A stretch of 64,000 nt of DNA from Novosphingobium sp. 9. Lineage in GTDB: Bacteria; Pseudomonadota; Alphaproteobacteria; Sphingomonadales; Sphingomonadaceae. Shown here piece by piece: positions 28,091 to 37,476 of the stretch. The DNA lies in assembly GCF_025340265.1 (NCBI RefSeq), contig NZ_CP022708.1:62001-126000 (forward strand), read 5' to 3'. The position numbers and the translations under genes were made by a program. Within the stretch, counting starts at the first letter, position 1. Every line of letters starts with the position of its first letter. Below the pieces are notes generated by a model. It saw nothing but the letters and a program-made list of their open reading frames with translations. It had not been told where the DNA came from and ran no database searches.

Positions 28091-29103
28091 ATGGCGCTAC
28101 GCAACCAGCGTATCTGGCAATATATCGACGAAGTCGCCCGCGTGGGCTCGGTGCGGCAGGCGGCAGAGCGCCTCAACGTCACGCCCTCGGCGCTGCTGCG
28201 CCGCATTCAGGACGTGGAGCACGATCTGAAGGCGATGATCTTCGAGCGGCACACCTCGGGCGTGCGGCTGACAGCGGCGGGTGAAGTGCTGATCGGCTGG
28301 ATCAGGTTGCAGGGCGCCGAACTGCGCCGGGTCTATTCGCAGATCGAGGAGCTGGAAGGGCTCCAGCGCGGCGAAGTGCGGATCGCGTGCAGCCAGGCGG
28401 TGGCGCGCAGCTTCGTGCTGCGCCACGTCTCGGACTTCCGCAAGAAGCACCCCAACGTGAAGTTCAAGGTCACGGTGACGGACCACAACACGGCGGTCCG
28501 CGCGCTGATGGAGTACGAGATGGACCTCGTGCTGATCTTCCGCCCGCTGCGCTCGTCCGAACTGCATCCGATCATGTCGATCGGGCAGGGCTGGTCGCGG
28601 TGATGGCGGCGGACCATCCGCTCGCCGAAAAGGACGTGCTGCGCCTGCGCGAATGCGCGCACTACGAAGTGGCGATGCCCGACATGGCCTTTGGCGGGCG
28701 CGAGATCGTCGAGAACCGGCTGCTCTCGGCCTCGGCCAAGCTGAATGTCGCGGTGGAAGCCAACAGCTTCGATTTCCTCGGCGAACTGGTGGCGACGAGC
28801 GATCTCATCACCTTCCAGATCGATATCGGCGCCGACGTGTGGCGCAACGATCCGCGCTTCGCGGTGCGCCGGATCAGCGATATCGACCGCACTTACGGGC
28901 CGCTGGTGCTCGGCCAGCTGAAAGGCCGCCCGCTGCCGCTGGTCGCGGCCAAGTTCGCCGAGCAGATGTCACGCGATCTCAACGAATGCCGCTCGCTGCC
29001 GACGATCCCCGGCGCCGACATATACGACCCCGAGTCAGAAGAGGACGATGCCGATCTCGAACACGAGGTGGGTATCGAGCCGGAGGTGGGGCTGGAGGGG
29101 TGA
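28091..29103 (+). pseudogene. LysR-family regulator with acidic tail, frameshifted near 28587
   Basis: A LysR-type regulator. The N-terminal winged helix (IDEVARVGSVRQAAERLNVTPSALLRRIQDVEHDLKAMIFERHTSGVRLTAAGE) and the first half of the ligand domain read from 28091. After MSIGQG the frame is lost at the GGGCAGGG run (28583-28590) and continues one base off as LVAVMAADHPLAEKDVL to 29103. Repaired length is about 337 residues. The C-terminus is unusual for the family: an acidic tail IYDPESEEDDADLEHEVG that is not expected in LysR proteins. The last 138 bp are repeated at 29786-29923. It diverges from the SDR-amidohydrolase-glcB operon and probably regulates it. Confidence 0.87.
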
Positions 29104-29230
29104 GGGCAGGTGCCCTGCATAACACAAGCGCGGCGTTGACACACCGGCGATAACACCGCAGCAAACAGGTCCGGACACCGCTCCGTAACCGGCATGCGCA
29201 CCGCCGCCCCTGCCTGAAAAGGAAGAGACG

Positions 29231-29623
29231 ATGGCAGAGTCCGCGATGGAATCCGCGTCAGGCGGTATCGTATTCGGGCGCGTGGCGCCGGGAATTTGTG
29301 TTCGCGATATCCACGCCGCTCACGATTTCTATTCTCGCGTCCTTGGTTTTCGCAAGGTCTTCGAGAATGGCGATCCTGTTGGCTTCATGGTGATGAAGAA
29401 GGATCAGGCCGAGATCCACCTGAGCCGGAAGGCCGATCACACGCCTTCGACGGTCAATGTCATGCACATGTTCGTCAGCGATGTGGCGGGCCTTTATGCC
29501 ATCTGCGAGGCGGCGGGCGTTCGCATCATCAAGGGCCTCGCCGACAAGGACTACGGCCAGCGCGCCTTCGTGTTTGCCGATCCCGATGGCAACCGGATCG
29601 ACATAGGCGAAAGGCTAGCCTGA
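29231..29623 (+). CDS. Glyoxalase/VOC-superfamily protein
   Basis: A 130-residue single-module vicinal-oxygen-chelate protein. It shows the beta-alpha-beta-beta-beta repeat start (VAPGICVRDIHAAHDFYSRVLGFRKVFENGDPVGFMVMKKDQAEIHLS) and the C-terminal module (NVMHMFVSDVAGLYAICEAAGVRIIKGLADKDYGQRAFVFADPDGNRIDIGE). The His in AEIHL and the final Glu in DIGE are the kind of residues that bind the metal in glyoxalases and ring-cleavage dioxygenases. It is monocistronic, with an AGGAAGAGACG ribosome site before the ATG and a strong hairpin after the stop. Reaction unknown; it could be an isomerase, lyase or resistance protein. Confidence 0.85.
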   Translation: MAESAMESASGGIVFGRVAPGICVRDIHAAHDFYSRVLGFRKVFENGDPVGFMVMKKDQAEIHLSRKADHTPSTVNVMHMFVSDVAGLYAICEAAGVRIIKGLADKDYGQRAFVFADPDGNRIDIGERLA

Positions 29624-29637
29624 GAGGCTGGCGAATG

Positions 29638-29673
29638 CCGCTCGCCTCTCCCTGTTACGAGAGAGGCGAGCGG
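29638..29673 (+). terminator. Hairpin terminator after the VOC gene
   Basis: Perfect 13-bp arms (CCGCTCGCCTCTC at 29638-29650, complement at 29661-29673) around a 10-base loop, 15 bp after the VOC stop. Only a short TGATTCC follows. Confidence 0.65.
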
Positions 29674-29748
29674 TGATTCCTTCGTCAAGACGCCGAGATG
29701 CGACGCATCACGCCTTGAAAAGGCTCAAGCGTCGCACGGGCTTTGGCC

Positions 29749-29923
29749 TTACCCCGCAAACCCGTAATCGCGCTTCGCAAGGCAGATGTCTCGCGATCTC
29801 AACGAGTGCCGATCGCTGCCGACGATTCCCGGTGCCGATCTCTACGACCCGGAGTCCGAAGAGGACGACGCCGATCTCGAACACGAGGTGGGTATCGAGC
29901 CGGAAGTCGGGCTGGAGGGGTGA
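29749..29923. pseudogene. Abutting remnants: 3' ends of a second hyuB (-) and a second lysR (+)
   Basis: Bases 29786-29923 on the plus strand encode QMSRDLNECRSLPTIPGADL and the acidic tail up to the stop, the same protein sequence as the last 45 codons of lysR (28966-29103) except one residue (Leu for Ile), with several synonymous changes. Directly before it, 29749-29778 on the minus strand encodes KRDYGFAG and a stop, the same as the C-terminus of HyuB (from 30374). These look like the convergent ends of a duplicated lysR-hyuB pair, the rest of which was deleted. The silent differences show that the duplication is not brand new. Confidence 0.75.
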
Positions 29924-29952
29924 GGGGGCCGTTGTTCGGAAGCAATTCCCGA

Positions 29953-30269
29953 TCAGCCTGTTTCGTTTCGGGCTTGCGATAAGATGCGCTTCTGACGGAG
30001 CAGATCGAAAAAAGTTATGATGCCGTGGATGATAAGCATGCCGAAAAACGGCAGCGTTTCCCAAATCTTGTTGTCCGGGAGGGGGGCTGCAACAACAGGG
30101 CGGTGAAGAAGGTCACAAGGCAAAGAGCAGCCAGGCTCACTGCCTTTGGTGTCCGGAATGGCCAGTACCGATAACCGGTGCCGGGCATCATCATCGATGC
30201 GCGCGAGACCAGTCCCCAATCGTAGATGGCAACGAAAACGATGGAGAGAGGAGCGAATTCCCAGTTCAT
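29953..30269 (-). pseudogene. Small membrane protein, frameshifted at a G6/C6 run
   Basis: Two overlapping minus-strand frames make one sensible small protein when joined. The first (from 30269) gives MNWEFAPLSIVFVAIYDWGL, then PGTGYRYWPFRTPKAVSLAALCLVTFFTALLLQP. The second continues LPDNKIWETLPFFGMLIIHGIITFFDLLRQKRI to 29953. The switch falls at the run of six G at 30081-30086, where one base appears lost. The product of about 105 residues would have two or three membrane segments. I recognise no family. It lies between the gene remnants and the hyuB terminator. Confidence 0.5.
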
Positions 30270-30328
30270 GCCTTAAAAAGTTAGCATGAAACTGGAGCTG
30301 CGCAACGACCGATCATGTCGAGGATTAT

Positions 30329-30359
30329 CCTCTCCCTGCTGCTTGGAGACAGGGAGAGG
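30329..30359 (-). terminator. Hairpin after hyuB
   Basis: CCTCTCCCTG (30329-30338) pairs with CAGGGAGAGG (30350-30359), 15 bp beyond the hyuB stop on the minus strand. It is the likely end of the minus-strand operon 35136-30374. Confidence 0.6.
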
Positions 30360-30373
30360 CGAGTCACGTTTTT

Positions 30374-32041
30374 CTAACCCGCAAACCCGTAATCGCGCTT
30401 TGCAGCCTCGGCGCTGACCATGCCTTCGGCGATGTCGTGGGCGATCTTGTCGGGCGCGCGGGTGGCGGGATTGCCGAGGCCTGCGCCGCCGGGGATTTCC
30501 AGCACCAGACGCTCGCCTGCCGGGATCGTCTGAAGCCCCTTGGCGCGCATCGGCTTGCCGCCCGAGGTGGTGACGACGCCCGCCGCACCGTCATGCCCGC
30601 CGTCGCGGCCTTTGGCGGGGCGCTCGACCCGCTCGAACATCGCCAGCACCTCGAAGCCGGAACCGTCGCGCATGGCGACTTCGACCGTCTGGCCAAGGCC
30701 ACCGCGTCGCTCGCCCGCGCCGCCGCTGTCGGTCCGCAGTTCCTTGCGCCAGATGACGATCGGGGCGGCGCTTTCGGTCACTTCCACCGGCATGGCGCGC
30801 ACGCCGCTGGGGAAGGCGGTGCCCGAAAGGCCGTCCTGCTCGGGCCGGGCGCCCGAACCGCCCGAATTGAAGAAGATCGCGTCGAACGGATCGCCTGCCT
30901 GACAGTTCCCTTTTGCGGGAAGGTTGCCGCGCAGCTGGACCGACCACAGGCACGAGGAACCTTCCGCCGGAACCCGGTCCGGGATTGCTTGCGAGAGGCA
31001 GCCGAATACCACGTCGGGCAGCATCTGGCCGATGACATGGCGCGCGGCGACCGGCCAGGGGCGCTGGACGTTGAGGATCGAGCCTTCGGGCGCGGTCACG
31101 ACGAAGGGATCGAGCGCACCGAAGTTGTTGGGCACTTCGGGCGAAATCACGCAGCGCAGGCCGAACACGGTATAGGCGCGGCAGTAGTTGAGTACCACGT
31201 TGATGCCGCGCGGCAGGCACGGATCGGTGCCTTCGTAGTCCATCGTCAGCGTATCGCCGGCGATGGTCAGGGTGCCGACGATGGTCACGGGCTTGTCGTA
31301 GCCGTCGATCACCAGCGTGCTGGTCCACTGGCCGTCGGGCAGCTTGGCGATTTCCGCCTTCGTGGCTGCGAGCGACTGGGCGACGATGTAGTCCGCCACG
31401 CCCTGAAGATCGGCCATCGCGAACTCGCCCAGCATCGCGGACAGACGCCGCGCGGCGGCTTCGTTGCTGGTGATGTAGGAGAGCACGTCGCCCTTCACCT
31501 GCATCGGCATGCGCACGTTCTGGCACAGGATATCGATCAGGTCCTGATTGAGCCTGCCGCCGTCTGCCAGCTTCATCAGCGGGATCTGCAGGCCTTCCTC
31601 GTAGATCGAACGCCCGTCCGGCCCCTGACCCAGCCCGCCGATATCGACCTGATGGCAGCACACGCCGAACAGGCCGACGACCTTGCCTTCGTGGAACGCC
31701 GGCGAGACGACGGTGACGTCATGCAGGTGCCCGGCGGTCAGCCAGGGATCGTTGGTGATGAAGTGGTCGCCCTGCTTCATCGTCTCGACCGGGAACTTGT
31801 TGAGGAAGTGGCGCACGCCCTCGGCCATCGAGTTGACGTGGCCCGGCGTGCCGGTGACGGCTTCGGCCACCAGACGGCCCTCAAGGTCGAACAGCGCGGC
31901 GGAAAGGTCGCCCGCGTCGCGCACGGTGGTGGAGAAGGCGGTGCGCATCAGCGTCTGCGCCTGCTCCTCGACGATCGAGATCAGGCGGGTCCAGATCACC
32001 TGCATGCGCAGCTGGGTGAGCGCGTCGGAAGAAGAGGTCAT
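30374..32041 (-). CDS. hyuB: Hydantoinase B/oxoprolinase family protein
   Basis: The 555-residue beta subunit of an ATP-dependent cyclic-amide hydrolase or carboxylase. Members include N-methylhydantoinase, 5-oxoprolinase, caprolactamase and acetophenone/acetone carboxylases. Typical blocks are RTAFSTTVRDAGDLSAALFDLEGRLVAEA, GDHFITNDPWLTAGHLHDVTVVSPAF, GGLGQGPDGRSIYEEGLQIPLMKL, and the C-terminal GGGAGLGNP-like (PGGAGLGNPATR). The start overlaps the stop of the A subunit gene by 4 bp (ATGA), which favours a 1:1 complex. Its last nine codons recur as a remnant at 29749. The specific lactam, hydantoin or ketone substrate cannot be read from the sequence. Confidence 0.9.
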   Translation of the reverse strand: MTSSSDALTQLRMQVIWTRLISIVEEQAQTLMRTAFSTTVRDAGDLSAALFDLEGRLVAEAVTGTPGHVNSMAEGVRHFLNKFPVETMKQGDHFITNDPWLTAGHLHDVTVVSPAFHEGKVVGLFGVCCHQVDIGGLGQGPDGRSIYEEGLQIPLMKLADGGRLNQDLIDILCQNVRMPMQVKGDVLSYITSNEAAARRLSAMLGEFAMADLQGVADYIVAQSLAATKAEIAKLPDGQWTSTLVIDGYDKPVTIVGTLTIAGDTLTMDYEGTDPCLPRGINVVLNYCRAYTVFGLRCVISPEVPNNFGALDPFVVTAPEGSILNVQRPWPVAARHVIGQMLPDVVFGCLSQAIPDRVPAEGSSCLWSVQLRGNLPAKGNCQAGDPFDAIFFNSGGSGARPEQDGLSGTAFPSGVRAMPVEVTESAAPIVIWRKELRTDSGGAGERRGGLGQTVEVAMRDGSGFEVLAMFERVERPAKGRDGGHDGAAGVVTTSGGKPMRAKGLQTIPAGERLVLEIPGGAGLGNPATRAPDKIAHDIAEGMVSAEAAKRDYGFAG

Positions 32042-34124
32042 GCCGGGACTCCTGCTGCGCGGCGGGTGAGGACCAGATAGCCGCGCTCGTCCATGCGGCC
32101 ATCGAAACGGGGGGAGACGACCGTGGTGGTCTCGCGCTCGGCGACGAGGGCAGGGCCGGAGAAGCGCTCACCGGGCTGCATCGCCTCGCGGGCATAGAGC
32201 GCGAAGTCCATCGCCTGACCCGTGGCCGGATCGACCACGCGGCGCGAGCCGACCGGGGTGGCGGTGGCATCGGGTGCCGTGGCGGCGCCGTCCAGCGTCG
32301 AGGCGAAGCCCCCGGCACTGACGGTGACGCGCCAGGTCAGCATCTCGATCGGCAGGTCCAGCGTTATGCCGCCATATTGCGCGCGATAGGCGTTCTCGAA
32401 GCCTTCGCGCAGCACCGCCACGTCGTCGATGGTGAGGGTGCGGGCGGGAAATTCGAAGGGAATTTCGTAGCCCTGTCCCTGATAGCGGGCGAGGCAGACA
32501 CGCTTTTCGGTCTGCGCGGCGCCTGGCGCCCCAGTGGAGACGAGCGCGCGCGCTTCGCCCGCCATCTCATCGAGCAGGGCGTTGAGGCGGGCGATATCGG
32601 CATGGTCGAGGTGCATGGTGAGGCTGCGGGCGACCTCGTAGGAAACCGGTGCGCGCAGGAAGCCGACGGCGGAGCCGACGCCTGCGCCCGATGGTACGAT
32701 CACCCGGCCGATGCCCAGCTTCTCGGCAAAGCTGACCGCGTGGAGCGGGGCCGCGCCGCCAAAGGCGATCAGCGCGCGCTCGTCGAGTGTCATGCCCTGT
32801 TCCACGGCATGGACGCGCGCGGCGCTGGCCATTGTCTCGTCCACGATCTCGCTGACGCCAACCGCCAATGTCTTCGCTTGCCCGTCCCACAGGCCAAGGC
32901 CCGCCAGCGCGGCGTCGGACTTTTCGGGCGAAAGCGTGACCTTGCCACCGGCAAAGCGCGAAGGATCGATCCGGCCGAGCGCGATATCGGCATCGGTCAC
33001 GGTCGGGCGGGTGCCGCCGCGACCGTAGGCGGCGGGGCCAGGCTCCGAGCCTGCGCTATGCGGACCGACCGCGAGGCGTCCGGCGCTGTCCACCGAGGCG
33101 ATCGAGCCGCCGCCCGCGCCGATCTCCACCATCTCGACGACGGGGATGCGCAGGGGCAGGCCGCTGCCCTTGCGGAAGCGGTGGGCGCGGCCGACTTCGA
33201 AGACCTGCGAGGTCTGCGGTGCGCCGTCGTTGATCAGGCAGATCTTGGCGGTGGTGCCGCCGACGTCGAGCGCCAGAACGCGATCCTCGCCGCATTCGCT
33301 GGCGACGGAGGCTGCAAAGATCGCGCCGCCTGCCGGGCCGCTCTCGACCAGACGCACCGGGAAGCGCGCGGCGGTATCGACGGTGGTGAGCCCGCCCGAG
33401 GACAGCATCAGATAGAGCGGGCAGGTGAAGCCCATCTCGGTCAGCCGCCCTTCGAGACGGCGCAGGTAGGCATCGACCAGCGGCTGGACATAGGCATTGG
33501 CGGCGGTGGTCGAAAAACGCTCGTACTCGCGCATTTCGGGCGAGACTTCGCACGACAGCGAAATCGCGACTCCGGGCATTTCCTCGCGCAGGATGGCGGC
33601 GGCGCGGCGCTCGTGATCGCCGTTGACGTAGCTGTGCAGGAAGGCGACCGCGATGCTCTCCACCCCCTCGGCGCGGAAGGTGGCGGCGGCGGCGCGCACG
33701 GCGTCCTCGTCCAGCGGCAGCAGCACGTTGCCCAGCGCGTCGAGCCGTTCGGGCACGCCCAGACGCAGGCGGCGGGGCACCAGCGCTTCGGGCTTTTCCA
33801 TGCCGATATCGTACTGGTCGAAGCGGCTTTCGGTGCCCAGCGCCAGCGCATCGCGGAAGCCCTCGGTAGTGAGCATGGCCAGCGTCACCCCGCGCCGCTC
33901 GATCAGGGCATTGGTGGCCAGCGTCGTGCCGTGGACCACCAGCGAGACCTCGGCAGGGGTGATCCCCGCCTCGTCCAGCAGCAGCGTCACCCCGTCCAGC
34001 AGCGCGCGTTCGGGGCGTCGTATGTGGTCAGCAGCTTGGTCGAATGACGGCGATCGCCGATTTCCAGAACGACGTCGGTGAAGGTGCCGCCGATGTCGGC
34101 ACCGATCTTGGCAGTAGGCTTCAT
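32038..34124 (-). pseudogene. hyuA: Hydantoinase/oxoprolinase A subunit, frameshifted near 34011
   Basis: The ATP-binding alpha subunit, partner of the HyuB protein. The long frame covers 32038-33990 and contains DVGGTTAKICLINDG, the second nucleotide loop IGAGGGSIASVDSAGRLAVGPHSAGSEPGPAAYGRGG and GGAAPLHAVSFAEKLG. The true N-terminus is upstream in another frame: an ATG at 34124 gives MKPTAKIGADIGGTFTDVVLEIG, the expected phosphate-1 motif, and reaches TTYDAP before the frame fails at CGGGG (34011-34015). Adding one base joins it to ERALLDGVTLLLDEAG. Repaired length is about 695 residues. It starts 1 bp after the stop of the upstream oxygenase gene, so the three genes form one operon. Confidence 0.9.
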
Positions 34125-34125
34125 G

Positions 34126-35136
34126 TCAGGAATAGGCTTCATGCGGGTTCTTCGAAAGCTGGCTGTAGAAGCGCGAAAGGTGATCGGCCACGCGTACGGG
34201 TTCGTAACGCGGGGCCTCGCCGTTCAGCAGCTCGGGCAGCGGGGCGACGGTCACGTCGCGGTCGGGATTGGCGAAATAGGGCACCGAGAAACGCTCGACG
34301 TCGGTACGGTTGCGCACGCGGTGGTAGTTCGAGAGAAACCGCCCGTTCGACCACCACATCATCATGTCGCCAACGTTGATCGTGAAGGCGCCCTTGACCG
34401 GCGGCGCCTGGATCCACGCACCGTCGCGACGCTTGACCTCCAGCCCGCCGACCGCGCCTTGCGCCAGGATCGTGAACGGCCCTTCGTCGGTGTGCGAGAT
34501 CATGTTCGAGACGTCGCTCTCGGCCTCCAGCGGCAGCACCGGGTAATAGTTCACCGAAAGCTGCGAGGGCGGCTGGCGGAAGGTATCGTCGAAGCGGTTC
34601 TCGTCGAGCCCGAGGCCGAGCGCGAAGGCGCGCAGCAGTTCGCGGCCCAGCCCCAGCATCGCGGCAAGATATGCCTCGCCCGCATCCTTGAAGGCGGGGA
34701 GCCCTTCGGGCCAGCGGTTGACCTGATCGAAGATGCGCGCGTGCTGCATGTCTTTCGCATCCGGCCCCCATTCGTGCTGCAGGCGGTACTGCTCGAACAT
34801 GCGGGTGTTGCGCGACATCGGCTGGCGCTCTGGCATCGGGATATAGCCGCGATACCATTCGGGCGTCGCATTGGCCTTGGCGCGCTCGGCATCGGGCAGC
34901 GCGAAGAATTCGGCGGCGGTGGAGAAGATCGCATCGACCACATCCTGCGGCACGCCGTGGCCGGTCAGGTAGAAGAAGCCGATCTCCTCGCAGGCGTGGG
35001 CGATCTCGTCGGCCACGACCTGTCGCGCGGCGGCATCGCCCGCCAGGAACGGCGCGAAATCGATGACGGGGACTTCCTCCAGCGAGACGACGGCGGCTGC
35101 CGCAATATCGTCCTCGCTTCTTTCGCTACGGCTCAT
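34126..35136 (-). CDS. Isopenicillin-N-synthase-like 2-oxoglutarate/Fe(II) oxygenase
   Basis: A 336-residue oxygenase of the isopenicillin N synthase family, which also includes plant and bacterial 2-oxoglutarate hydroxylases. The DIOX_N start PVIDFAPFL and GFFYLTGHGVP are followed by the iron ligands H215 and D217 (ISHTDEGPFTIL) and H272 (NYHRVRNR). R282 and S284 (ERFSVPYF) form the RxS motif that binds 2-oxoglutarate. The ATG at 35136 was taken because the upstream extension has no family similarity. First gene of an operon with hyuA and hyuB, it may hydroxylate the compound before or after ring opening. Beta-lactam synthesis is unlikely, since no peptide synthetase is present. Confidence 0.88.
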   Translation of the reverse strand: MSRSERSEDDIAAAAVVSLEEVPVIDFAPFLAGDAAARQVVADEIAHACEEIGFFYLTGHGVPQDVVDAIFSTAAEFFALPDAERAKANATPEWYRGYIPMPERQPMSRNTRMFEQYRLQHEWGPDAKDMQHARIFDQVNRWPEGLPAFKDAGEAYLAAMLGLGRELLRAFALGLGLDENRFDDTFRQPPSQLSVNYYPVLPLEAESDVSNMISHTDEGPFTILAQGAVGGLEVKRRDGAWIQAPPVKGAFTINVGDMMMWWSNGRFLSNYHRVRNRTDVERFSVPYFANPDRDVTVAPLPELLNGEAPRYEPVRVADHLSRFYSQLSKNPHEAYS

Positions 35137-35390
35137 GTCTGCCCAACTCCTGTGTCCTTGCGCGGCGCTTCCTGTCGGCGGTGAGGCCGGAGCGGCTCGC
35201 GATATCTGCGTCGCAATGCGGATAATTCGTCCCGTGAACTGTTTAGGGCAACACAAAGCGTGCCCGCTGTGCTTTTTAGTGACGGGTCCGTCGCCTAATC
35301 ATCACCTTGGCGATTGCGCGCGATGCGCTACCACCTGCCCTCAGGGTCAGGGCCCTGTAAGAATTGAAACCCGCAGCGGATGTCGCATCG

Positions 35391-36203
35391 ATGAATGAAC
35401 CCGGAAACTCGCCTATTCTTGCTGGCGCTTCCCTCGCCGGCTCCCATGCGCTCGTCACCGGGGGGACGCGCGGTCTCGGGCTGGGCCTTGCCCGTGCGCT
35501 GGCGCAGGCAGGCGCCGCCGTCTCGCTGGTGGGGCGCGATGGGGCGACCGGCGCGGCGGCGGCCGAGGCGCTTGCGGCCGAGGGTTTGACTGTTCGATCC
35601 TATGCGGCGGACGTTGCCGATGCCGCTGGCCTGAAAGCCGCCGTCGAGGCTGCCGAAGCGGCCTCCGGCCCGGTCGAGATGCTGGTCTGCACCGCAGGCG
35701 TCGGCGCGCCGCGCCGCCCGGTGTGGGAAGCCACGGCAGAGGACTATCGCGGCTGTTTCGACATCAACGTGCTGGGCGTCGTCAATGCGATGGCCGCCGC
35801 GATGCCGGGCATGGTCGCGCGCGGAAGTGGCAGGGTCGTCGCCATCGGCGGCACGTATGGTCACAAGGGCGTCGCGGGCTTCTCGCTCTATGCCGCTTCC
35901 AAGTGGGCGCTGCGCGGGCTGGTGAAATCCGCCGCGCTCGACGGGGCGCCGCATGGCGTGCGCGTCAACATGATCTCGCCCGGCGGGGTCGAGGGTGAGC
36001 GCATCCATCGCCTGTTCCGCGAAAGCGCCGCACGCAACGGTGAGCCCGAAGGCGCGCCGCTCGAACGCTTTCTCGCCACCACCGCGTTGGGGCGCCTTGT
36101 GACCGAGGAAGACATTGCCGCCGCGCTGCTGCATCTCGTCGGCCCCAGTGGGCGCATGATTACCGGGCAGGACATCGTCGTTGATTCCGGCACCGTTGTT
36201 TAA
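35391..36203 (+). CDS. SDR-family NAD(P)-dependent oxidoreductase
   Basis: A 270-residue classical SDR: TGGTRGLG at 23-30, CTAGVG in place of NNAG at about 100, catalytic Tyr167 and Lys171 (YAASK), and MISPGGVEGERIHRLFRE after it. It shares GGTYGHKGVAGFSLYAASKW and RVNMISPGG with the SDRs at 2197 and 27099, less closely than they share with each other. The ATG at 35391 was chosen over a TTG at 35364. It opens a plus-strand set with the PLP lyase, DUF3830 and aldehyde dehydrogenase genes, divergent from the oxygenase-hyuA-hyuB operon across about 250 bp. Confidence 0.86.
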   Translation: MNEPGNSPILAGASLAGSHALVTGGTRGLGLGLARALAQAGAAVSLVGRDGATGAAAAEALAAEGLTVRSYAADVADAAGLKAAVEAAEAASGPVEMLVCTAGVGAPRRPVWEATAEDYRGCFDINVLGVVNAMAAAMPGMVARGSGRVVAIGGTYGHKGVAGFSLYAASKWALRGLVKSAALDGAPHGVRVNMISPGGVEGERIHRLFRESAARNGEPEGAPLERFLATTALGRLVTEEDIAAALLHLVGPSGRMITGQDIVVDSGTVV

Positions 36204-36232
36204 CCGGCACGTCGTTTAAGGAGTATTCCCCC

Positions 36233-37441
36233 GTGACTGATCCCAAGACCGATCTCACCGATTTCCGCCGCGAGACGCAGGCGCTCCACGCCGGGCGCGA
36301 TCCCAAGGCGAACTTCGGTGTCGTCAATCCGCCGGTCTATCACTGCTCGACCGTGCTGTTCGATTCGGTCGAGGACCTGCTGGAAACCCGCCGCGATCGC
36401 GCGTCCGGCGCCTTCGTCGGTTTCACCTACGGTCGCGAGGGCACGGCGACGACGCGCGCGTTCGAGGATGCGGTTACGCTGCTGGAAGGCGGCTATCGCG
36501 CGATCACCACCAGCTGCGGCCTCGGCGCGATCTGCGCCTCGCTGACGGCGTTTCTGGCGGCGGGCGATCACCTGCTGATCGTCGACAGCCTCTATGGCCC
36601 GGCGCGCGATTTCTGCGAGAGCGTGCTCAAGAAATTCGGCGTCGAGGTGACGTACTACCGCCCCAACATCGGCGCCGGGATCGTCGAGCTGTTCCAGCCC
36701 AATACCAAGGTGGTCTATCTCGAAAGCCCCGGCTCGCTGACTTTCGAGATGACCGACGTGCCCGCGATCACCGCAGAGTGCCGCGCGCGGGGCATCAAGA
36801 CGATCTTCGACAACACCTGGGGCTCGCCGATCAACTTTCGCCCGCTGGAGCGCGGCGTGGACGTGTCGATCAACGCGGCCACCAAGTATATCTCGGGCCA
36901 CTCGGACCTGATGCTGGGCATCGCGGTGACGACCGAGGAGGCGTTCGTGCCGGTCAAGAAGATCGCCTCGCAGTCGGGCTACTGCGCCGGGCCGGACGAT
37001 ATCTACATGGCGATGCGGGGCCTGCGCACGCTGCCGCTGCGGATGAAGCAGCACCATGTCTCGGGCCTTGCCATTGCCGAGTGGCTGGCCGCGCGCCCCG
37101 AAGTGCATCGCGTGATGCATCCCGCGCTGCCCTCCGATCCCGGACACGCGATCTGGAGTCGCGATTACGATGGCGCCTCGGGCCTGTTCGGCTTTGTGCT
37201 GGAAGCCTGCACCGAAAAGCAGTTCGCGGCTTTCATGGACCACATGGACCTGTTCAAGCTCGGCTATTCGTGGGGCGGGTACGAGAGCCTGGTGGTGCCG
37301 ACCTACCCCGAAACGCTGCGCTCGGCCTCCGAGTGGTCGGCGCCCGGACCTGCGGTGCGCATCCACGTCGGCCTCGAAGCGGTGGAAGATCTGATCGACG
37401 ACCTGACCCGCGCCTTCGCGCGCATGGCCGCTGCGGCCTGA
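36233..37441 (+). CDS. Trans-sulfuration-type PLP enzyme (cystathionine beta-lyase-like)
   Basis: A 402-residue PLP enzyme of the Cys/Met metabolism family. PLP-binding Lys218 is in INAATKYISGHSDLM; other family marks are YGREGTATTRAFEDAVTLLEGG, SCGLGAICASLTAFLAAGDHLLIVDSLYGP, the cofactor-ring Asp in IFDNTWGSPINFRPLERG, and the C-terminal SWGGYESLVVP. This matches the proteobacterial MetC-type cystathionine beta-lyase most closely. It starts with GTG at 36233 behind an AAGGAG site. Its place between an SDR and a DUF3830 gene suggests a C-S or C-beta lyase step in catabolism instead of methionine synthesis; that is inference. Confidence 0.88.
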   Translation: MTDPKTDLTDFRRETQALHAGRDPKANFGVVNPPVYHCSTVLFDSVEDLLETRRDRASGAFVGFTYGREGTATTRAFEDAVTLLEGGYRAITTSCGLGAICASLTAFLAAGDHLLIVDSLYGPARDFCESVLKKFGVEVTYYRPNIGAGIVELFQPNTKVVYLESPGSLTFEMTDVPAITAECRARGIKTIFDNTWGSPINFRPLERGVDVSINAATKYISGHSDLMLGIAVTTEEAFVPVKKIASQSGYCAGPDDIYMAMRGLRTLPLRMKQHHVSGLAIAEWLAARPEVHRVMHPALPSDPGHAIWSRDYDGASGLFGFVLEACTEKQFAAFMDHMDLFKLGYSWGGYESLVVPTYPETLRSASEWSAPGPAVRIHVGLEAVEDLIDDLTRAFARMAAAA

Positions 37442-37476
37442 TTCTTTGGCCTGACCTTTTCCGAAGAGATATACCG

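Noticed and set aside
8698..34015. Programmed frameshifting as an explanation for the split genes
   Set aside because: No common slippery heptamer plus stimulatory structure is shared by the sites, the genes are unrelated, and all need the same one-base insertion.
34126..35136. Beta-lactam biosynthesis suggested by the IPNS-like protein
   Set aside because: The family is broad; no ACV synthetase or other beta-lactam genes are near, and the gene heads a hydantoinase operon.
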